DNA from: Acidobacteriota bacterium
Lineage (GTDB): Bacteria; Acidobacteriota; Vicinamibacteria; Marinacidobacterales; Marinacidobacteraceae
Reading direction: 5' to 3'
Assembly (NCBI GenBank): GCA_022828085.1
Contig: JAJEIY010000002.1
Span: 1-64,000 of the forward strand
Length of the DNA stretch: 64,000 nt
Positions 25,435 through 33,228 of this stretch are shown one piece after another; position 1 is the stretch's first letter, and each line of letters starts with the position of its first letter. Below the pieces are notes generated by a model, which saw only the letters and a program-made list of their open reading frames with translations, had not been told where the DNA came from and ran no database searches. The translations under genes and the position numbers were made by a program.

Positions 25435-27541
25435 AGTCCGAGAAGAAGATCGTCCCCTTGTGGGGCTGCGGGCCCCAGACGAAGGGGGCGTTCGGGATGA
25501 ATCCGTCGGGGTCGTCCGAGTAGAACTTGGCGATCTCCCGGCCCTGCCGGTAGAGGTCGCCCACGAGTTCCCCGGAGACGTCCACCACCCGGAGGCCGCC
25601 GTTGAAGTAGGCGACGTACATGAGGTCCTTGTCGTAGTCGATCCAGAGGTTGTGCGGGCCTGCCTCCGGCACCCGGTAACGGGCGATCTCGACCGGGTTC
25701 TCGGGATCGTCGAACTCGTTGAAATGGATGAAGCCCATCGCCCGGGACGGCATCCGCTCCTGCCAGGAAATGATCGGCCCGGGAATCCGCGGGTTGATCG
25801 GGTGCGACTCGTCGCCGGTCACCACGTAGAAGCGGTCGGCGGACTGGCTGCGGAAGGGCCAGATGGCGTGGTTCCAGCCGGTGAGCTGGTAGAGGCGGCC
25901 CATCTCCACGGGGTTCTGGGGTGAGCCGCCCATGCCGCCGCCGCCCACGTCCACGACCACCATCCCGTCGGTGTTCCCGGCCTGGAACGCGATCCCGTCG
26001 TGGATCCAGACGTCGTGCACGCTGCGTCCCGGGCGGGGGTCCTCGAACCGGGACACCCGGAACGGGTTCCGCGGATCCTCGGCGTTCACCACGTCCCAGC
26101 GCCGGCCGTTGTTGATCGCGTAGATGTGTCCCTCGTGGAAGAACACGTTGTGGACCCCACCGGTCAGTTCGTCGTCGAAGCGCGAGAGGATCTCCGGGTT
26201 CCGGGGGTCGGAAACATCGAGGATCACGAACCCGTTGCGGCGGTTCGAGGCGCCCTCGCGGGTGATGACCGCGATCCTGCCGTCTTCGGACACCTTCACG
26301 TCGTTCACGGTGCGGGCGTCCACCTGCACTTCGGAGATCCGCTGCATGTTCGCGGGGTCGGTGACGTCGAAGAAGAGCGCGTGCCCGTCGGCATTCCAGG
26401 TCCCGAGCGCCGCATAGTCGCGCCCGTCGGTCCCCTCCCAGATCCAGAGATCAGAGGTCGCGCGGTCGCGCACCGGTGCATGGCCCACGAACTCCATGGC
26501 CATGCCGACGTCGCGCGGCACGACCTGGACCGCCTGTTCCGTATGGGCGGAGCCCGAGGAAGCGGAAACCACGTAGAGCCCGGGCTGTTCGGCAACGAAC
26601 CGGCCGTCCGCGAGGAGCTGGGCCGGGGCGCCGGCCCCCACGGTGTCGAAGCGGCTGGGGTCGGGATGGGACTCGAGGGAGTAGCGCACGGGGGCGTCTT
26701 CGACCGCGGCGCCGCCTGCGTCCATGACGGAAGCGGAGAAGCGGACCACGTCCCCGGTGCGGACGCCGCCGGCCAGCGGTGATTCGCCGAGGGTTGCATC
26801 CAGGCTGAGGGAATGCGCGGGATTGGCCGCCACTTCGACCCGGGCCTCCGCGGTCAGTTCGCCGAGCCGTGCGGTCAGGGTGGCGGTCCCGGGGCCGACC
26901 GCCCGGAAGACCCCGGCGGCCTCCCAGTGGTAGGTCGGGGGCCGCGGCCGGTCGTAGAACGGATGGGCGTGGTAGGTGCCTTCGAAGAGGGGACCGAAAG
27001 CGGCGACCGCGCCGACGCCAGCCGGTTCGACGGTGATCTCGGGGCGTACGTCGCGCGGTTCGGAACCCTCGTCTTCGGCGAGCAGCCGGACGGGAACGCT
27101 GGCGCCCGCCAGGACCCGGTCGGGCAGATCGACGAAGCGCAGCGTTGCCAGTTCGGACGGCAGGATCTCCACCGGAATCTCCACCCGAATGCCGGGATCA
27201 TCCGGCCGGGTGAATCCCGGTGTCGTGCCGGCCGCCGGCGAGAGCGCGACCAGAGTGTGATTGCCGGCCCGGTGCGCGGTCACCACCCCGGTGTGGGAGA
27301 CGCTGACGTCCGCGGGGTCGAGCGAGAAGAAGAGCACCCGTGCCCCCGTGTCCACTTCTCCGCCCGCCCCCGTCACCGTGGCTGCCACGCTGCCCGTCTG
27401 CCCCACGCGCAGCTGGAGTGCCTCCGGGGCGACCGAGAGTTGCCGCTCCTGGCCTGAGGCGCCCGCCAGCAGGGCCAGGCCGAGCACCGCGGCTGCCGCC
27501 GCACCGAAACAAAACCGTGAAGAAATCCGCCCGAAGATCAT
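25370..27541 (-). CDS. exported Ig-like/LVIVD beta-propeller protein
   Basis: A 723-residue exported protein. After a signal peptide (residues 1-30) come bacterial Ig-like segments (about 35-340, e.g. VGQTGSVAATVTGAGGEVD) and then LVIVD-type repeats (about 345-720): FFDVTDPANMQRISE, FVILDVSDPRNPEILSR, DVVNAEDPRNPFRVSR, VVDVSGE. These repeats form a propeller of unknown ligand. The family is common in exported proteomes of Acidobacteriota and Bacteroidota. The start at 27541 gives the signal peptide. The 139-bp gap to the divergent sigma factor gene must hold both promoters. Confidence 0.85.
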   Translation of the reverse strand: MIFGRISSRFCFGAAAAAVLGLALLAGASGQERQLSVAPEALQLRVGQTGSVAATVTGAGGEVDTGARVLFFSLDPADVSVSHTGVVTAHRAGNHTLVALSPAAGTTPGFTRPDDPGIRVEIPVEILPSELATLRFVDLPDRVLAGASVPVRLLAEDEGSEPRDVRPEITVEPAGVGAVAAFGPLFEGTYHAHPFYDRPRPPTYHWEAAGVFRAVGPGTATLTARLGELTAEARVEVAANPAHSLSLDATLGESPLAGGVRTGDVVRFSASVMDAGGAAVEDAPVRYSLESHPDPSRFDTVGAGAPAQLLADGRFVAEQPGLYVVSASSGSAHTEQAVQVVPRDVGMAMEFVGHAPVRDRATSDLWIWEGTDGRDYAALGTWNADGHALFFDVTDPANMQRISEVQVDARTVNDVKVSEDGRIAVITREGASNRRNGFVILDVSDPRNPEILSRFDDELTGGVHNVFFHEGHIYAINNGRRWDVVNAEDPRNPFRVSRFEDPRPGRSVHDVWIHDGIAFQAGNTDGMVVVDVGGGGMGGSPQNPVEMGRLYQLTGWNHAIWPFRSQSADRFYVVTGDESHPINPRIPGPIISWQERMPSRAMGFIHFNEFDDPENPVEIARYRVPEAGPHNLWIDYDKDLMYVAYFNGGLRVVDVSGELVGDLYRQGREIAKFYSDDPDGFIPNAPFVWGPQPHKGTIFFSDFNSGLWAVRLVPREDRSPAGP

Positions 27542-27680
27542 CGTCCAAGGGTATTCAAGACCCGGTGGACGGGCCAACCGGTTCCCGGAACCGCGGGTCG
27601 GTCACGCAACCGTCATCCGGGTGTCTTTCCACGAAAATGAAGAATTCGGGTCTCCGCCGGGTAGTTCCCCGGTAGAAGAC

Positions 27681-28262
27681 GTGAGAGACAACGCCTCCAC
27701 CGCCGCCGACGTCCAGGGAAACCGGCCGGGCGCGCCCGATCCGGAGGAGCAGGAATGGATCCGCCGTTGCCGGAACGGCAGCCGGCGCGCCTACGAGCCG
27801 CTCGTGCGGCGCTACGCCCGGTGGGCGCAGGCGTACGCGTACCGGAGGGTCGGCGACCGGGAAGAGGCTCGTGACCTCGCGCAGGAGGCGTTCGCCCGGG
27901 CGTTTCACGCCATGCCGCGCTTTCGGCTCGGGCGCCCCTTCCTGCCCTGGTTCCTGACCATTCTGGACAACGTCTGCCGCAGCTACCTGCGCCGGCGCCG
28001 TCCGGAGATCGCGCTCGAGGGCGTTCGGGAGCCGTCGGTCGACGGCGGAATGCGGTCCGTGCACCAGCGGTTGATGCTCGAACGCGCACTTCGCGAATTG
28101 CCCGAGGAACAGCGCCGGGTGGTGGTGATGCGCGACATGGAGGGCTATGTCCACCGGGAGGTCGCGGAGCGGCTCGGCGTCCCCGAGGGGACGGTGGCAT
28201 CCAGGCTGCACATCGCCCGCCGCCGGCTGCGGCGGTTCCTCGCGGGTGGTGGCCGACGGTGA
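27681..28262 (+). CDS. ECF-type RNA polymerase sigma factor
   Basis: A 193-residue sigma-70-like factor lacking regions 1 and 3. Region 2 is YEPLVRRYARWAQAYAYRRV, EEARDLAQEAFARAF and FLPWFLTILDNVCRSYLRRRR; region 4 is LRELPEEQRRVVVMRDMEGY followed by the helix-turn-helix VAERLGVPEGTVASRLHIARRRL. The GTG at 27681 is the likely start. A possible ECF-type promoter (GGAACC at 27587, CGTC at 27611, spacer 18) lies upstream and would fit autoregulation, but the spacer is long. No zinc-finger anti-sigma gene follows; a two-helix membrane protein and a YbjQ protein do. Confidence 0.9.
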   Translation: MRDNASTAADVQGNRPGAPDPEEQEWIRRCRNGSRRAYEPLVRRYARWAQAYAYRRVGDREEARDLAQEAFARAFHAMPRFRLGRPFLPWFLTILDNVCRSYLRRRRPEIALEGVREPSVDGGMRSVHQRLMLERALRELPEEQRRVVVMRDMEGYVHREVAERLGVPEGTVASRLHIARRRLRRFLAGGGRR

Positions 28263-28299
28263 CCCACCGAAGAAACAAGCACTGAAAGGAGGAAACCCG

Positions 28300-28671
28300 A
28301 TGACCGATCACGATGGAAACCAGGCTCCGGGAGCCTCGGGACGGATTCCCGAAGACGCGCCGGGCGGACCGGAGCTCGAGCCGCAGCCCACCGACTGGGA
28401 CGACGCGGCGATGGATCGTTTCTGGCTCGGGGTCTACTCGCGTCTGGAGCGCGGCCTCGCCTGGACGCTGGTTTCCGCCTCGGCAGCGGTGCTCCTCGGT
28501 TACTGGGCGTACGTGTTCGCGACCGAATTCATGGCTGATGCATCGGTCCCGGCGATTGTTCGCTTCGGCACCGCCGGGCTGCTGCTCGGCATCCTGCTTC
28601 TCTTGCTGGGCGCGATCCGCGAGCGGATCCGCGCCCGTTCCACCGATCCTTTCCGGAGAGTCCGACGATGA
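28300..28671 (+). CDS. small two-helix membrane protein in ECF sigma operon (candidate anti-sigma or signal protein)
   Basis: A 123-residue protein with an acidic, Pro/Gly-rich N-terminal tail (residues 1-50), a conserved-looking DWDDAAMDRFWLGVYSRLERG segment, two membrane spans (about 54-75 and 86-108) and a basic C-terminal tail (RERIRARSTDPFRRVRR). A strong AAAGGAGGA lies 6 nt before the ATG at 28300. It follows the sigma gene by 37 bp and its stop overlaps the YbjQ start (ATGA). The membrane location and position make it a candidate for controlling the sigma factor, but there is no zinc-finger motif and no direct evidence. Confidence 0.75.
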   Translation: MTDHDGNQAPGASGRIPEDAPGGPELEPQPTDWDDAAMDRFWLGVYSRLERGLAWTLVSASAAVLLGYWAYVFATEFMADASVPAIVRFGTAGLLLGILLLLLGAIRERIRARSTDPFRRVRR

Positions 28672-28985
28672 TTGTGAGCACCACCAACGAAGTTCCCGGC
28701 GCGGAGACCGCCGAAGTCCTGGGCATCGCCCGCGGCAACACGATCCGCGCCCGCCACCTCGGCCGCGACATCCTGGCCGGCCTCAAGGGAGTGGTCGGCG
28801 GTGAGGTCGAGTCCTACACGAAGCTCATGGGCGAAAGCCGCGAGCAGGCCATCGCCCGCATGATCGAGCACGCGGAGGCCCTCGGCGCCGACGCCATCGT
28901 CGGCATGCGGATCGCGACCTCGGTGCTGATGACCACCGCGGCGGAGATCCTCGCCTACGGCACCGCGGTGAAGCTCCGCCGTTAG
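28668..28985 (+). CDS. YbjQ/UPF0145 family protein
   Basis: A 105-residue protein of the YbjQ (DUF74) family, which forms pentameric beta-barrels and is sometimes called heavy-metal-binding. Typical features are MIVSTTNEVPGAETAEVLGI, GNTIRARHLGRDI, ARMIEHAEALGADAIVGMRI and the final YGTAVKL. The ATG overlaps the stop of the preceding gene by 4 nt, so it is translationally coupled. Its biological role is unknown; the operon suggests an envelope or stress function. Confidence 0.92.
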   Translation: MIVSTTNEVPGAETAEVLGIARGNTIRARHLGRDILAGLKGVVGGEVESYTKLMGESREQAIARMIEHAEALGADAIVGMRIATSVLMTTAAEILAYGTAVKLRR

Positions 28986-29005
28986 GGCGGGGACGGGAGA
29001 GCGCC

Positions 29006-29209
29006 GGCTTGGAACGCCGGTCTCCGACCGGCACGCGGCCCGAAGGGCCGCAGGCGACGTGTCGCTGTTTGCCCCCACGGGACGCCGGGACAAGCACGTC
29101 CCCTCTGTCCCGGTCGGCTCCGAAGGAGAGGACCATCCCGCAGGTCGGCGTCACGACGTGCGCGGTGCGGAGCATCGCGCGTGCCGGTCGGAGACCGGCG
29201 TTCCAAGCC
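29006..29209. repeat. full-length MITE-like element, copy A (204 bp, perfect 32-bp terminal inverted repeats)
   Basis: Left end 29006-29037 starts GGCTTGGAACGCCGGTCTCC; right end 29178-29209 is its exact 32-base reverse complement. Each end folds into GCCGGTC / GACCGGC with a three-base loop. Inside are GCGGCCC-type and GCGGTGC-type arms, also with three-base loops. The interior matches, in opposite orientation, copies at 39268 and 45907 (e.g. GGGATGGTCCTC, GTCCCGGCGTCCCGTG). No transposase is encoded and no clear target-site duplication is visible. It fills most of the 347-bp gap between ybjQ and the MaoC gene. Confidence 0.9.
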
Positions 29210-29332
29210 GTTTCTGCCATTCATGCTCGGCGGGGTGGGCCGGCGGAGCCGGCGATCACGATGCGGGTCGGTCAACCCCTGCCGAAGACGCCGCAGCGGC
29301 CGCGCGCACGGACGGGATAGGGTAGGGACGTC

Positions 29333-29836
29333 ATGTCGGAGGCCTCCGCCCCAGAACGCGACAGCGGCCGCTTCTACGAGGACTTCCACGTCGGCCAGCG
29401 CATCGTCCACCCGCTGGGCCGCACGGTCCTGGCCGCCGACAACTCCTGGTTCTCGCTCCTCACCCAGAACCAGAACCCCATCCACATCGACCGCCATCAC
29501 TCGGAGCGCACTCCGTTCGGCAAGCCGCTCGTGAATTCCTGCCTGACGCTGGCGCTCGCGACCGGTCAATCGGTGAACGATCTGACCCGGAACGTGCTCG
29601 CGAATCTCGGCTGGGACGAGGTCCGGCTGCCGGCGCCTCTCTTCGAGGGCGACACGCTCTACTCGGAGAGCGAGGTCCTCGCCGCCCGGGAATCCCGGTC
29701 CCGTCCGGAGGCCGGGATCGTGACCGTCCGCACCCGGGGCAGGAATCAGGACGGCACGGTGGTGATCGAGTTCCGCCGCACCTTCCTGATCTGGAAGCGC
29801 GCCCACGCGCCCGCCCACGCGGCTGAAGCGGGGTAG
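29333..29836 (+). CDS. MaoC-like hydratase/dehydratase
   Basis: A hot-dog-fold enzyme of 167 residues, probably an (R)-specific enoyl-CoA hydratase or a relative of mesaconyl-CoA hydratase. The active-site region is DNSWFSLLTQNQNPIHID (about 42-59), with the conserved Asp/Asn and His spacing, followed by GKPLVNSCLTLALATG and LFEGDTLYSESEVL. The physiological acyl-CoA is unknown, as no other CoA genes are nearby. The ATG at 29333 follows the repeat region. It converges on a frameshifted epimerase gene with a 19-bp gap. Confidence 0.88.
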   Translation: MSEASAPERDSGRFYEDFHVGQRIVHPLGRTVLAADNSWFSLLTQNQNPIHIDRHHSERTPFGKPLVNSCLTLALATGQSVNDLTRNVLANLGWDEVRLPAPLFEGDTLYSESEVLAARESRSRPEAGIVTVRTRGRNQDGTVVIEFRRTFLIWKRAHAPAHAAEAG

Positions 29837-29855
29837 CGGCGACCGGCGGCGGAGC

Positions 29856-30792
29856 CTACCGGCCGCGCACCAGCAAGGACGCCTTCGCCGCCTCCCGTGA
29901 GGTGTAGCGGGGCCGGAACCCGGTCTCCCGAGTGAGCTTCGCGATGCTCGCGACCCAGGACCACCGGACCATCGCGAGTCCGCTGGCGGGGCCGTAGCTC
30001 TGCAGCCGCAGCGCCCAGCTCACCTGGGTCAGGACCCGCAACAGCGGTTCCGGAAGCGCCACCGGACGCGAGCCCGCCACCCGCACCATCTCGCTGAACG
30101 CGACAGCGCCCTCTCCGGCCACGTTGAAGACGCCCGGAACCGGGTCGCAGCAGGCACCGTTCCAGCGCGTCCTGCAGGTCGTCCTCGTGGATGAACTGCA
30201 TCCGCGGGTCGGCGCCGCGAACGCGCACCCCCATCAGCCGGCGGAGCGCCTGGGTGGCGAAGTTGTCGGAGTGCGGCCCGACCACGGGACAGCAGCGCAA
30301 TACGGTCAAAGAGGTGTCCGGGTTGTCCGCGGCAAAAGCCGCCAGCATTCGTTCCGTGGCGGCCTTGTGTTCCGCGTAGTGGACGCCGCGGGCGGGCCGG
30401 ACCGGCGACTCCTCCGTGTAGGGCTGCGGGTCGCCGGCGTGGGGGCCGTACACGGTGGTGCTGCTGAGGTAGAGAAGGTGGCGCACCCCGGCGCCCTGAC
30501 ACCCCGAGAGCACCTGCGCCATCCCGCCCACGTTCGCCTGCCGCGCGGACTCGTCGCCATGACCGGTCCGGAGGACGAAGGCCAGGTGCGCGACGGCGCC
30601 GATGCCGTGCTTGCGCAGGATGTCCGCCATGGGTGTCCGGATGTCCTGCTGGAAGGCCACCAGCTTGGGATGGTCGACAGGAATGGGACGGGCATCGAAG
30701 GCGACGACGAGGTCGACGTCTTCCGCCGCCGCGAGCCGCTCCACGAGTTTCGAGCCGATGGAGCCGGCGGCGCCGGTAACCGCGACGCGCAG
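29856..30792 (-). pseudogene. NAD-dependent epimerase/dehydratase (extended SDR) with a one-base frameshift and no standard start codon
   Basis: The N-terminal part reads RVAVTGAAGSIGSKLVERL (NAD-binding GxxGxxG), LLYLSSTTVYGP, and the YxxxK-like YAEHKAATERML. The frame then breaks near 30139-30144, where one extra base in CCCGGTT moves reading out of frame. The shifted frame continues naturally as VPGVFNVAGEGAVAFSEM and runs to a stop at 29856. Both halves look fully conserved, so a sequencing or assembly indel, or a very recent mutation, is likely. No ATG, GTG or TTG lies before the conserved N-terminus; a CTG at 30792 is the only candidate. It sits 31 bp behind the symporter gene. Confidence 0.7.
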
Positions 30793-30823
30793 GCCTCTGG
30801 GTGCTTCCCGGTTGGCCGTTCCG

Positions 30824-32503
30824 TTACCGCTCCCCGCGCAGCATCGCCACCATCTTCGCGCTGTCCGGCGGCGGCGGACCCGTCCGGCGGCTCACGAACC
30901 AGGTGACGCCGAAGTTGATCAGCATCCCCAGGGTGCCGATGCCTTCCGGGCTGATTCCGAACCACCACGCCTCCGGGCCGCTCCACTCGAAGACCTTGAA
31001 CCACCCGATGTAGACGGCGGTGAACCCGGTCCCGGCGATCATGCCGGCGACCGCGCCGCGGGCCGTGACCCAGGTGGTGAAGACCCCGAGGACCAGCGCC
31101 GGGAAGAAGCTGGCGGCGGCCAGGCCGAAGGCGAAGGCGACCACGGCCGCCACGTAGTCGGGCGGGTAGATCCCGACGATGATCGCCACCACGCAGGCGC
31201 CGGCGGCTGACAGCCGTGCCGCCACCAGTTCCTGCCGCTCGCTCATCCCGGGCCGCAGGAAGCTCTTCAGCAGGTCGTGGGAGACCGATGCCGAAATGAC
31301 GAGCAGGAGCCCCGCCGCGGTCGAGAGCGCCGCCGCCAGGCCGCCCGCCGCGACCAGCCCGACGACCCACGCCGGCAGTTCCGCGATCTCGGGGTTGGCG
31401 AGCACCATGATGTCCCGGTCGATGGCCAGCTCCGCACCGGGCCCCTCGCTGTACTGCATGAGGCCGTCCCCGTTCCGGTCGGTGAAGCGGATGAGCCCCG
31501 TCGCCGCCCAGTTCCGGAACCAGTCGGGGGCCTCGGCGAACGGCGTGTTGTGCAGCGTCTGGATCATGTTGACCCGGGCGAAGGCCGCCACCGCCGGAGC
31601 CGTCGTGTAGAGGATCGCGATGAAGAAGAGCGCCCACATGACGCTCCAGCGGGCGAGGCGCGCGGTCTTCACCGTGTAGAAGCGGATCAGCACGTGCGGC
31701 AGTCCCGCCGTCCCGGTCATGAGCGCCATCGTGATCGCGAAGACGTCGGGCAGCGTCTTTTTCCCGGCGAGGAAGGCCCCCGTGTACTCGGGCAACCCGA
31801 GGTCGGTGTGGATCTGGTCGATCGCCCGCAGGAGCGCCACCCCCGCGCGTTCCCCCTCGATGAGCGGCGAGCCGAAGCCGATCTGGGGGATCGGGGTTCC
31901 GGTCATCATCCAGGAGATGGCCCCGGCGGGAATCAGGAAGGCGACGATCAGCACGCAGTACTGCGCCACCTGGGTGTAGGTGATCCCCCGCATCCCCCCG
32001 AGCGTCGCGTAGAGGAGCACGATGATTCCGCCGATGGCCACGCCGTACTCCACCGGGATCGTCAGGAAGCGCGAGAACACCACGCCCACGCCGCGCATCT
32101 GTCCAGCCACGTAGGTGAACGAGATGAAGACGGCGCAGGCCACCGCGGTGAGCCGGGCCGTCTGTGAGGCGAAGCGGTCGCCGACGAACTCCGGGATGGT
32201 GTAGCGCCCGTAGCGGCGGAGGTACGGCGCCACCAGCAACGCGAGCAGGACGTAGCCGCCGGTCCACCCCATGAGGTAGATCGCCCCGTCGTAGCCCATG
32301 AAGGAAATGAGCCCCGCCATCGAGATGAAGGACGCGGCGCTCATCCAGTCGGCTCCGGTCGCCATGCCGTTCGCGAGGGCGGAAACCCCGCGTCCCGCCA
32401 CGTAGAAGCCCGACGTCGTCTGGACGCGGCTTGCGACGGCGATGGCGCTGTAGAGGGCGAAGCTGCCGACGACGAAGACCAGGGTCCAGCCGGCGATGCT
32501 CAC
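30824..32503 (-). CDS. sodium:solute symporter, large subunit (VC_2705-like)
   Basis: An inner-membrane carrier of 559 residues with about 13 membrane spans, of the SSS family close to acetate/organic-acid permeases. Typical pieces are FYVAGRGVSALANGMATGADWMSAASFI, LVAPYLRRYGRYTIPEFVGDRF and the LPAWVVGLVAAGGLAAALSTAAGLLLVIS stretch that helps bind sodium. A periplasmic loop holds DRNGDGLMQYSE, a perfect EF-hand-like calcium loop, apparently a feature of this subfamily. The GTG at 32503 overlaps the stop of the small-subunit gene by 4 nt, so the two are translationally coupled. Confidence 0.92.
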   Translation of the reverse strand: MSIAGWTLVFVVGSFALYSAIAVASRVQTTSGFYVAGRGVSALANGMATGADWMSAASFISMAGLISFMGYDGAIYLMGWTGGYVLLALLVAPYLRRYGRYTIPEFVGDRFASQTARLTAVACAVFISFTYVAGQMRGVGVVFSRFLTIPVEYGVAIGGIIVLLYATLGGMRGITYTQVAQYCVLIVAFLIPAGAISWMMTGTPIPQIGFGSPLIEGERAGVALLRAIDQIHTDLGLPEYTGAFLAGKKTLPDVFAITMALMTGTAGLPHVLIRFYTVKTARLARWSVMWALFFIAILYTTAPAVAAFARVNMIQTLHNTPFAEAPDWFRNWAATGLIRFTDRNGDGLMQYSEGPGAELAIDRDIMVLANPEIAELPAWVVGLVAAGGLAAALSTAAGLLLVISASVSHDLLKSFLRPGMSERQELVAARLSAAGACVVAIIVGIYPPDYVAAVVAFAFGLAAASFFPALVLGVFTTWVTARGAVAGMIAGTGFTAVYIGWFKVFEWSGPEAWWFGISPEGIGTLGMLINFGVTWFVSRRTGPPPPDSAKMVAMLRGER

Positions 32504-32778
32504 GAAGGATCCTCGGTGTCTTCGGGCTGGTCGGCGTCCCGCTCGATCCGGTCCATGGCGATCGCGTTCACGACCAGCAGGACCAGGAAGATCAGGATCG
32601 CGCCCTGCTGGGAGAACCAGAAGCCGAGGGGGAACCCGCGGACCCAGATCCGGTTGAGCGGCTCCGCGAGCAGGACGCCCAGGCCGAGCGAAGCGGTGAA
32701 CCAGACCGCCAGGAGAACCGCGATCAGCCGCAGGCTGCGTTTCCAGGCATCCCGCCGGGGCGGGGAGGTTCGAGGCAC
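32500..32778 (-). CDS. symporter small subunit, DUF4212
   Basis: A 92-residue membrane protein with two spans (about 17-40 and 54-76) and the family hallmarks W-x-x-x-LGLGVLLAEPLNRI, GFPLGFWFSQQGAI and LVLLVVNAIAMDRIE. DUF4212 proteins are encoded directly before VC_2705-type sodium:solute symporters and act with them. I chose the GTG at 32778, which gives the usual length. Longer in-frame starts would read into the 32-bp tandem array upstream and yield a low-complexity tail. Confidence 0.88.
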   Translation of the reverse strand: MPRTSPPRRDAWKRSLRLIAVLLAVWFTASLGLGVLLAEPLNRIWVRGFPLGFWFSQQGAILIFLVLLVVNAIAMDRIERDADQPEDTEDPS

Positions 32779-32838
32779 GGTTAGCGTGGATTGAATCAGA
32801 ACCGGCGTCGCGTCGGCATTCGGACGAGTTGCGGCAGG

Positions 32839-33062
32839 CTCCCCGCACTCAGGAGGTCGGCGGGTACAAGCTCCCCGCATTCACGAGGTCAGCGGGCGCA
32901 AGCTCCCCGCATTGATGGGGCCGGTGGGCGCGAACTCCCCGCATTCATGGGGCTGGCGGGCGCAAGCTCCCCGCATTGATGAGGCCGGCGCGCGCAAGCT
33001 CCCCGCATTGATCGGGTTGGTGGGCGGCAGCTCCCCGCATTCGTGAGGCCGGCGGGCACACG
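32839..33062. repeat. tandem array of seven 32-bp units
   Basis: Seven direct repeats with an exact 32-bp period start at 32839, 32871, 32903, 32935, 32967, 32999 and 33031. Each begins CTCCCCGCA (usually CTCCCCGCATT) and ends in a GC-rich segment like GGGCGCAAG; unit-to-unit variation is confined mostly to the middle. A degenerate half-unit flanks each side. Within units GGGG of one copy can pair with CCCC of the next. 32 bp is not a multiple of three, so the array is non-coding. It lies between the divergent symporter operon (start 32778) and coxM (start 33229). Thirty-two bp is close to three helical turns, placing equivalent bases on the same face. Confidence 0.92.
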
Positions 33063-33067
33063 CGCAT

Positions 33068-33141
33068 TGGCGGAACGCCGCGTCCCCGGCGCCGGTTTCG
33101 CGCTCCCGCGCGATGCCGATCAGAGATCGGCGTTCCAAGCC
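33068..33141. repeat. short, degenerate copy of the MITE-like family (copy G)
   Basis: A left-like end with GGCGGAACGCCG is followed about 40 bp later by a right arm GCCGATCAGAGATCGGC-GTTCCAAGCC. The right stem has compensating changes (GATC paired with GATC) that keep the hairpin. It directly follows the 32-bp tandem array, upstream of coxM. Internal sequence of the full element is missing. Confidence 0.65.
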
Positions 33142-33228
33142 GTACGCGCCACCCGGGTTCTCGGCGTCTCCGACTGGACTCTTGCCGGGCCGCTGGTATG
33201 CTCGAACGTCCGGAAAGGAGGGGACTCC

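Noticed and set aside
27587-27614. Autoregulatory ECF promoter (GGAACC, 18 bp, CGTC)
   Set aside because: The spacer is longer than usual and the match is short, so it is not listed as a separate feature.
29009-29534. Short proteins with LERRSPTGTR-like or WNAGLRPAR-like ends
   Set aside because: These translations come from the repeat arms and recur wherever the element occurs. They mark the repeat, not a gene family.
30306-32267. 653-codon minus-strand frame covering symporter and epimerase
   Set aside because: It is an out-of-frame shadow of the symporter; the translation is Arg/Gly/Pro-rich without membrane spans.
30824-32503. EF-hand loop in the symporter as a novelty
   Set aside because: DRNGDGLMQYSE fits the calcium loop perfectly, but from memory similar loops occur at this place in other members of the VC_2705-like subfamily, so it is treated as a family feature.
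32500-32880. 126-codon version of the DUF4212 gene starting inside the tandem array
   Set aside because: The extra N-terminal residues come from the repeat units and would make the protein longer than its family. The GTG at 32778 gives the normal length.
32839-33062. CRISPR array
   Set aside because: The units are contiguous and nearly identical along their whole 32 bp, without unique spacers, and no cas gene is present. It is a plain tandem repeat.
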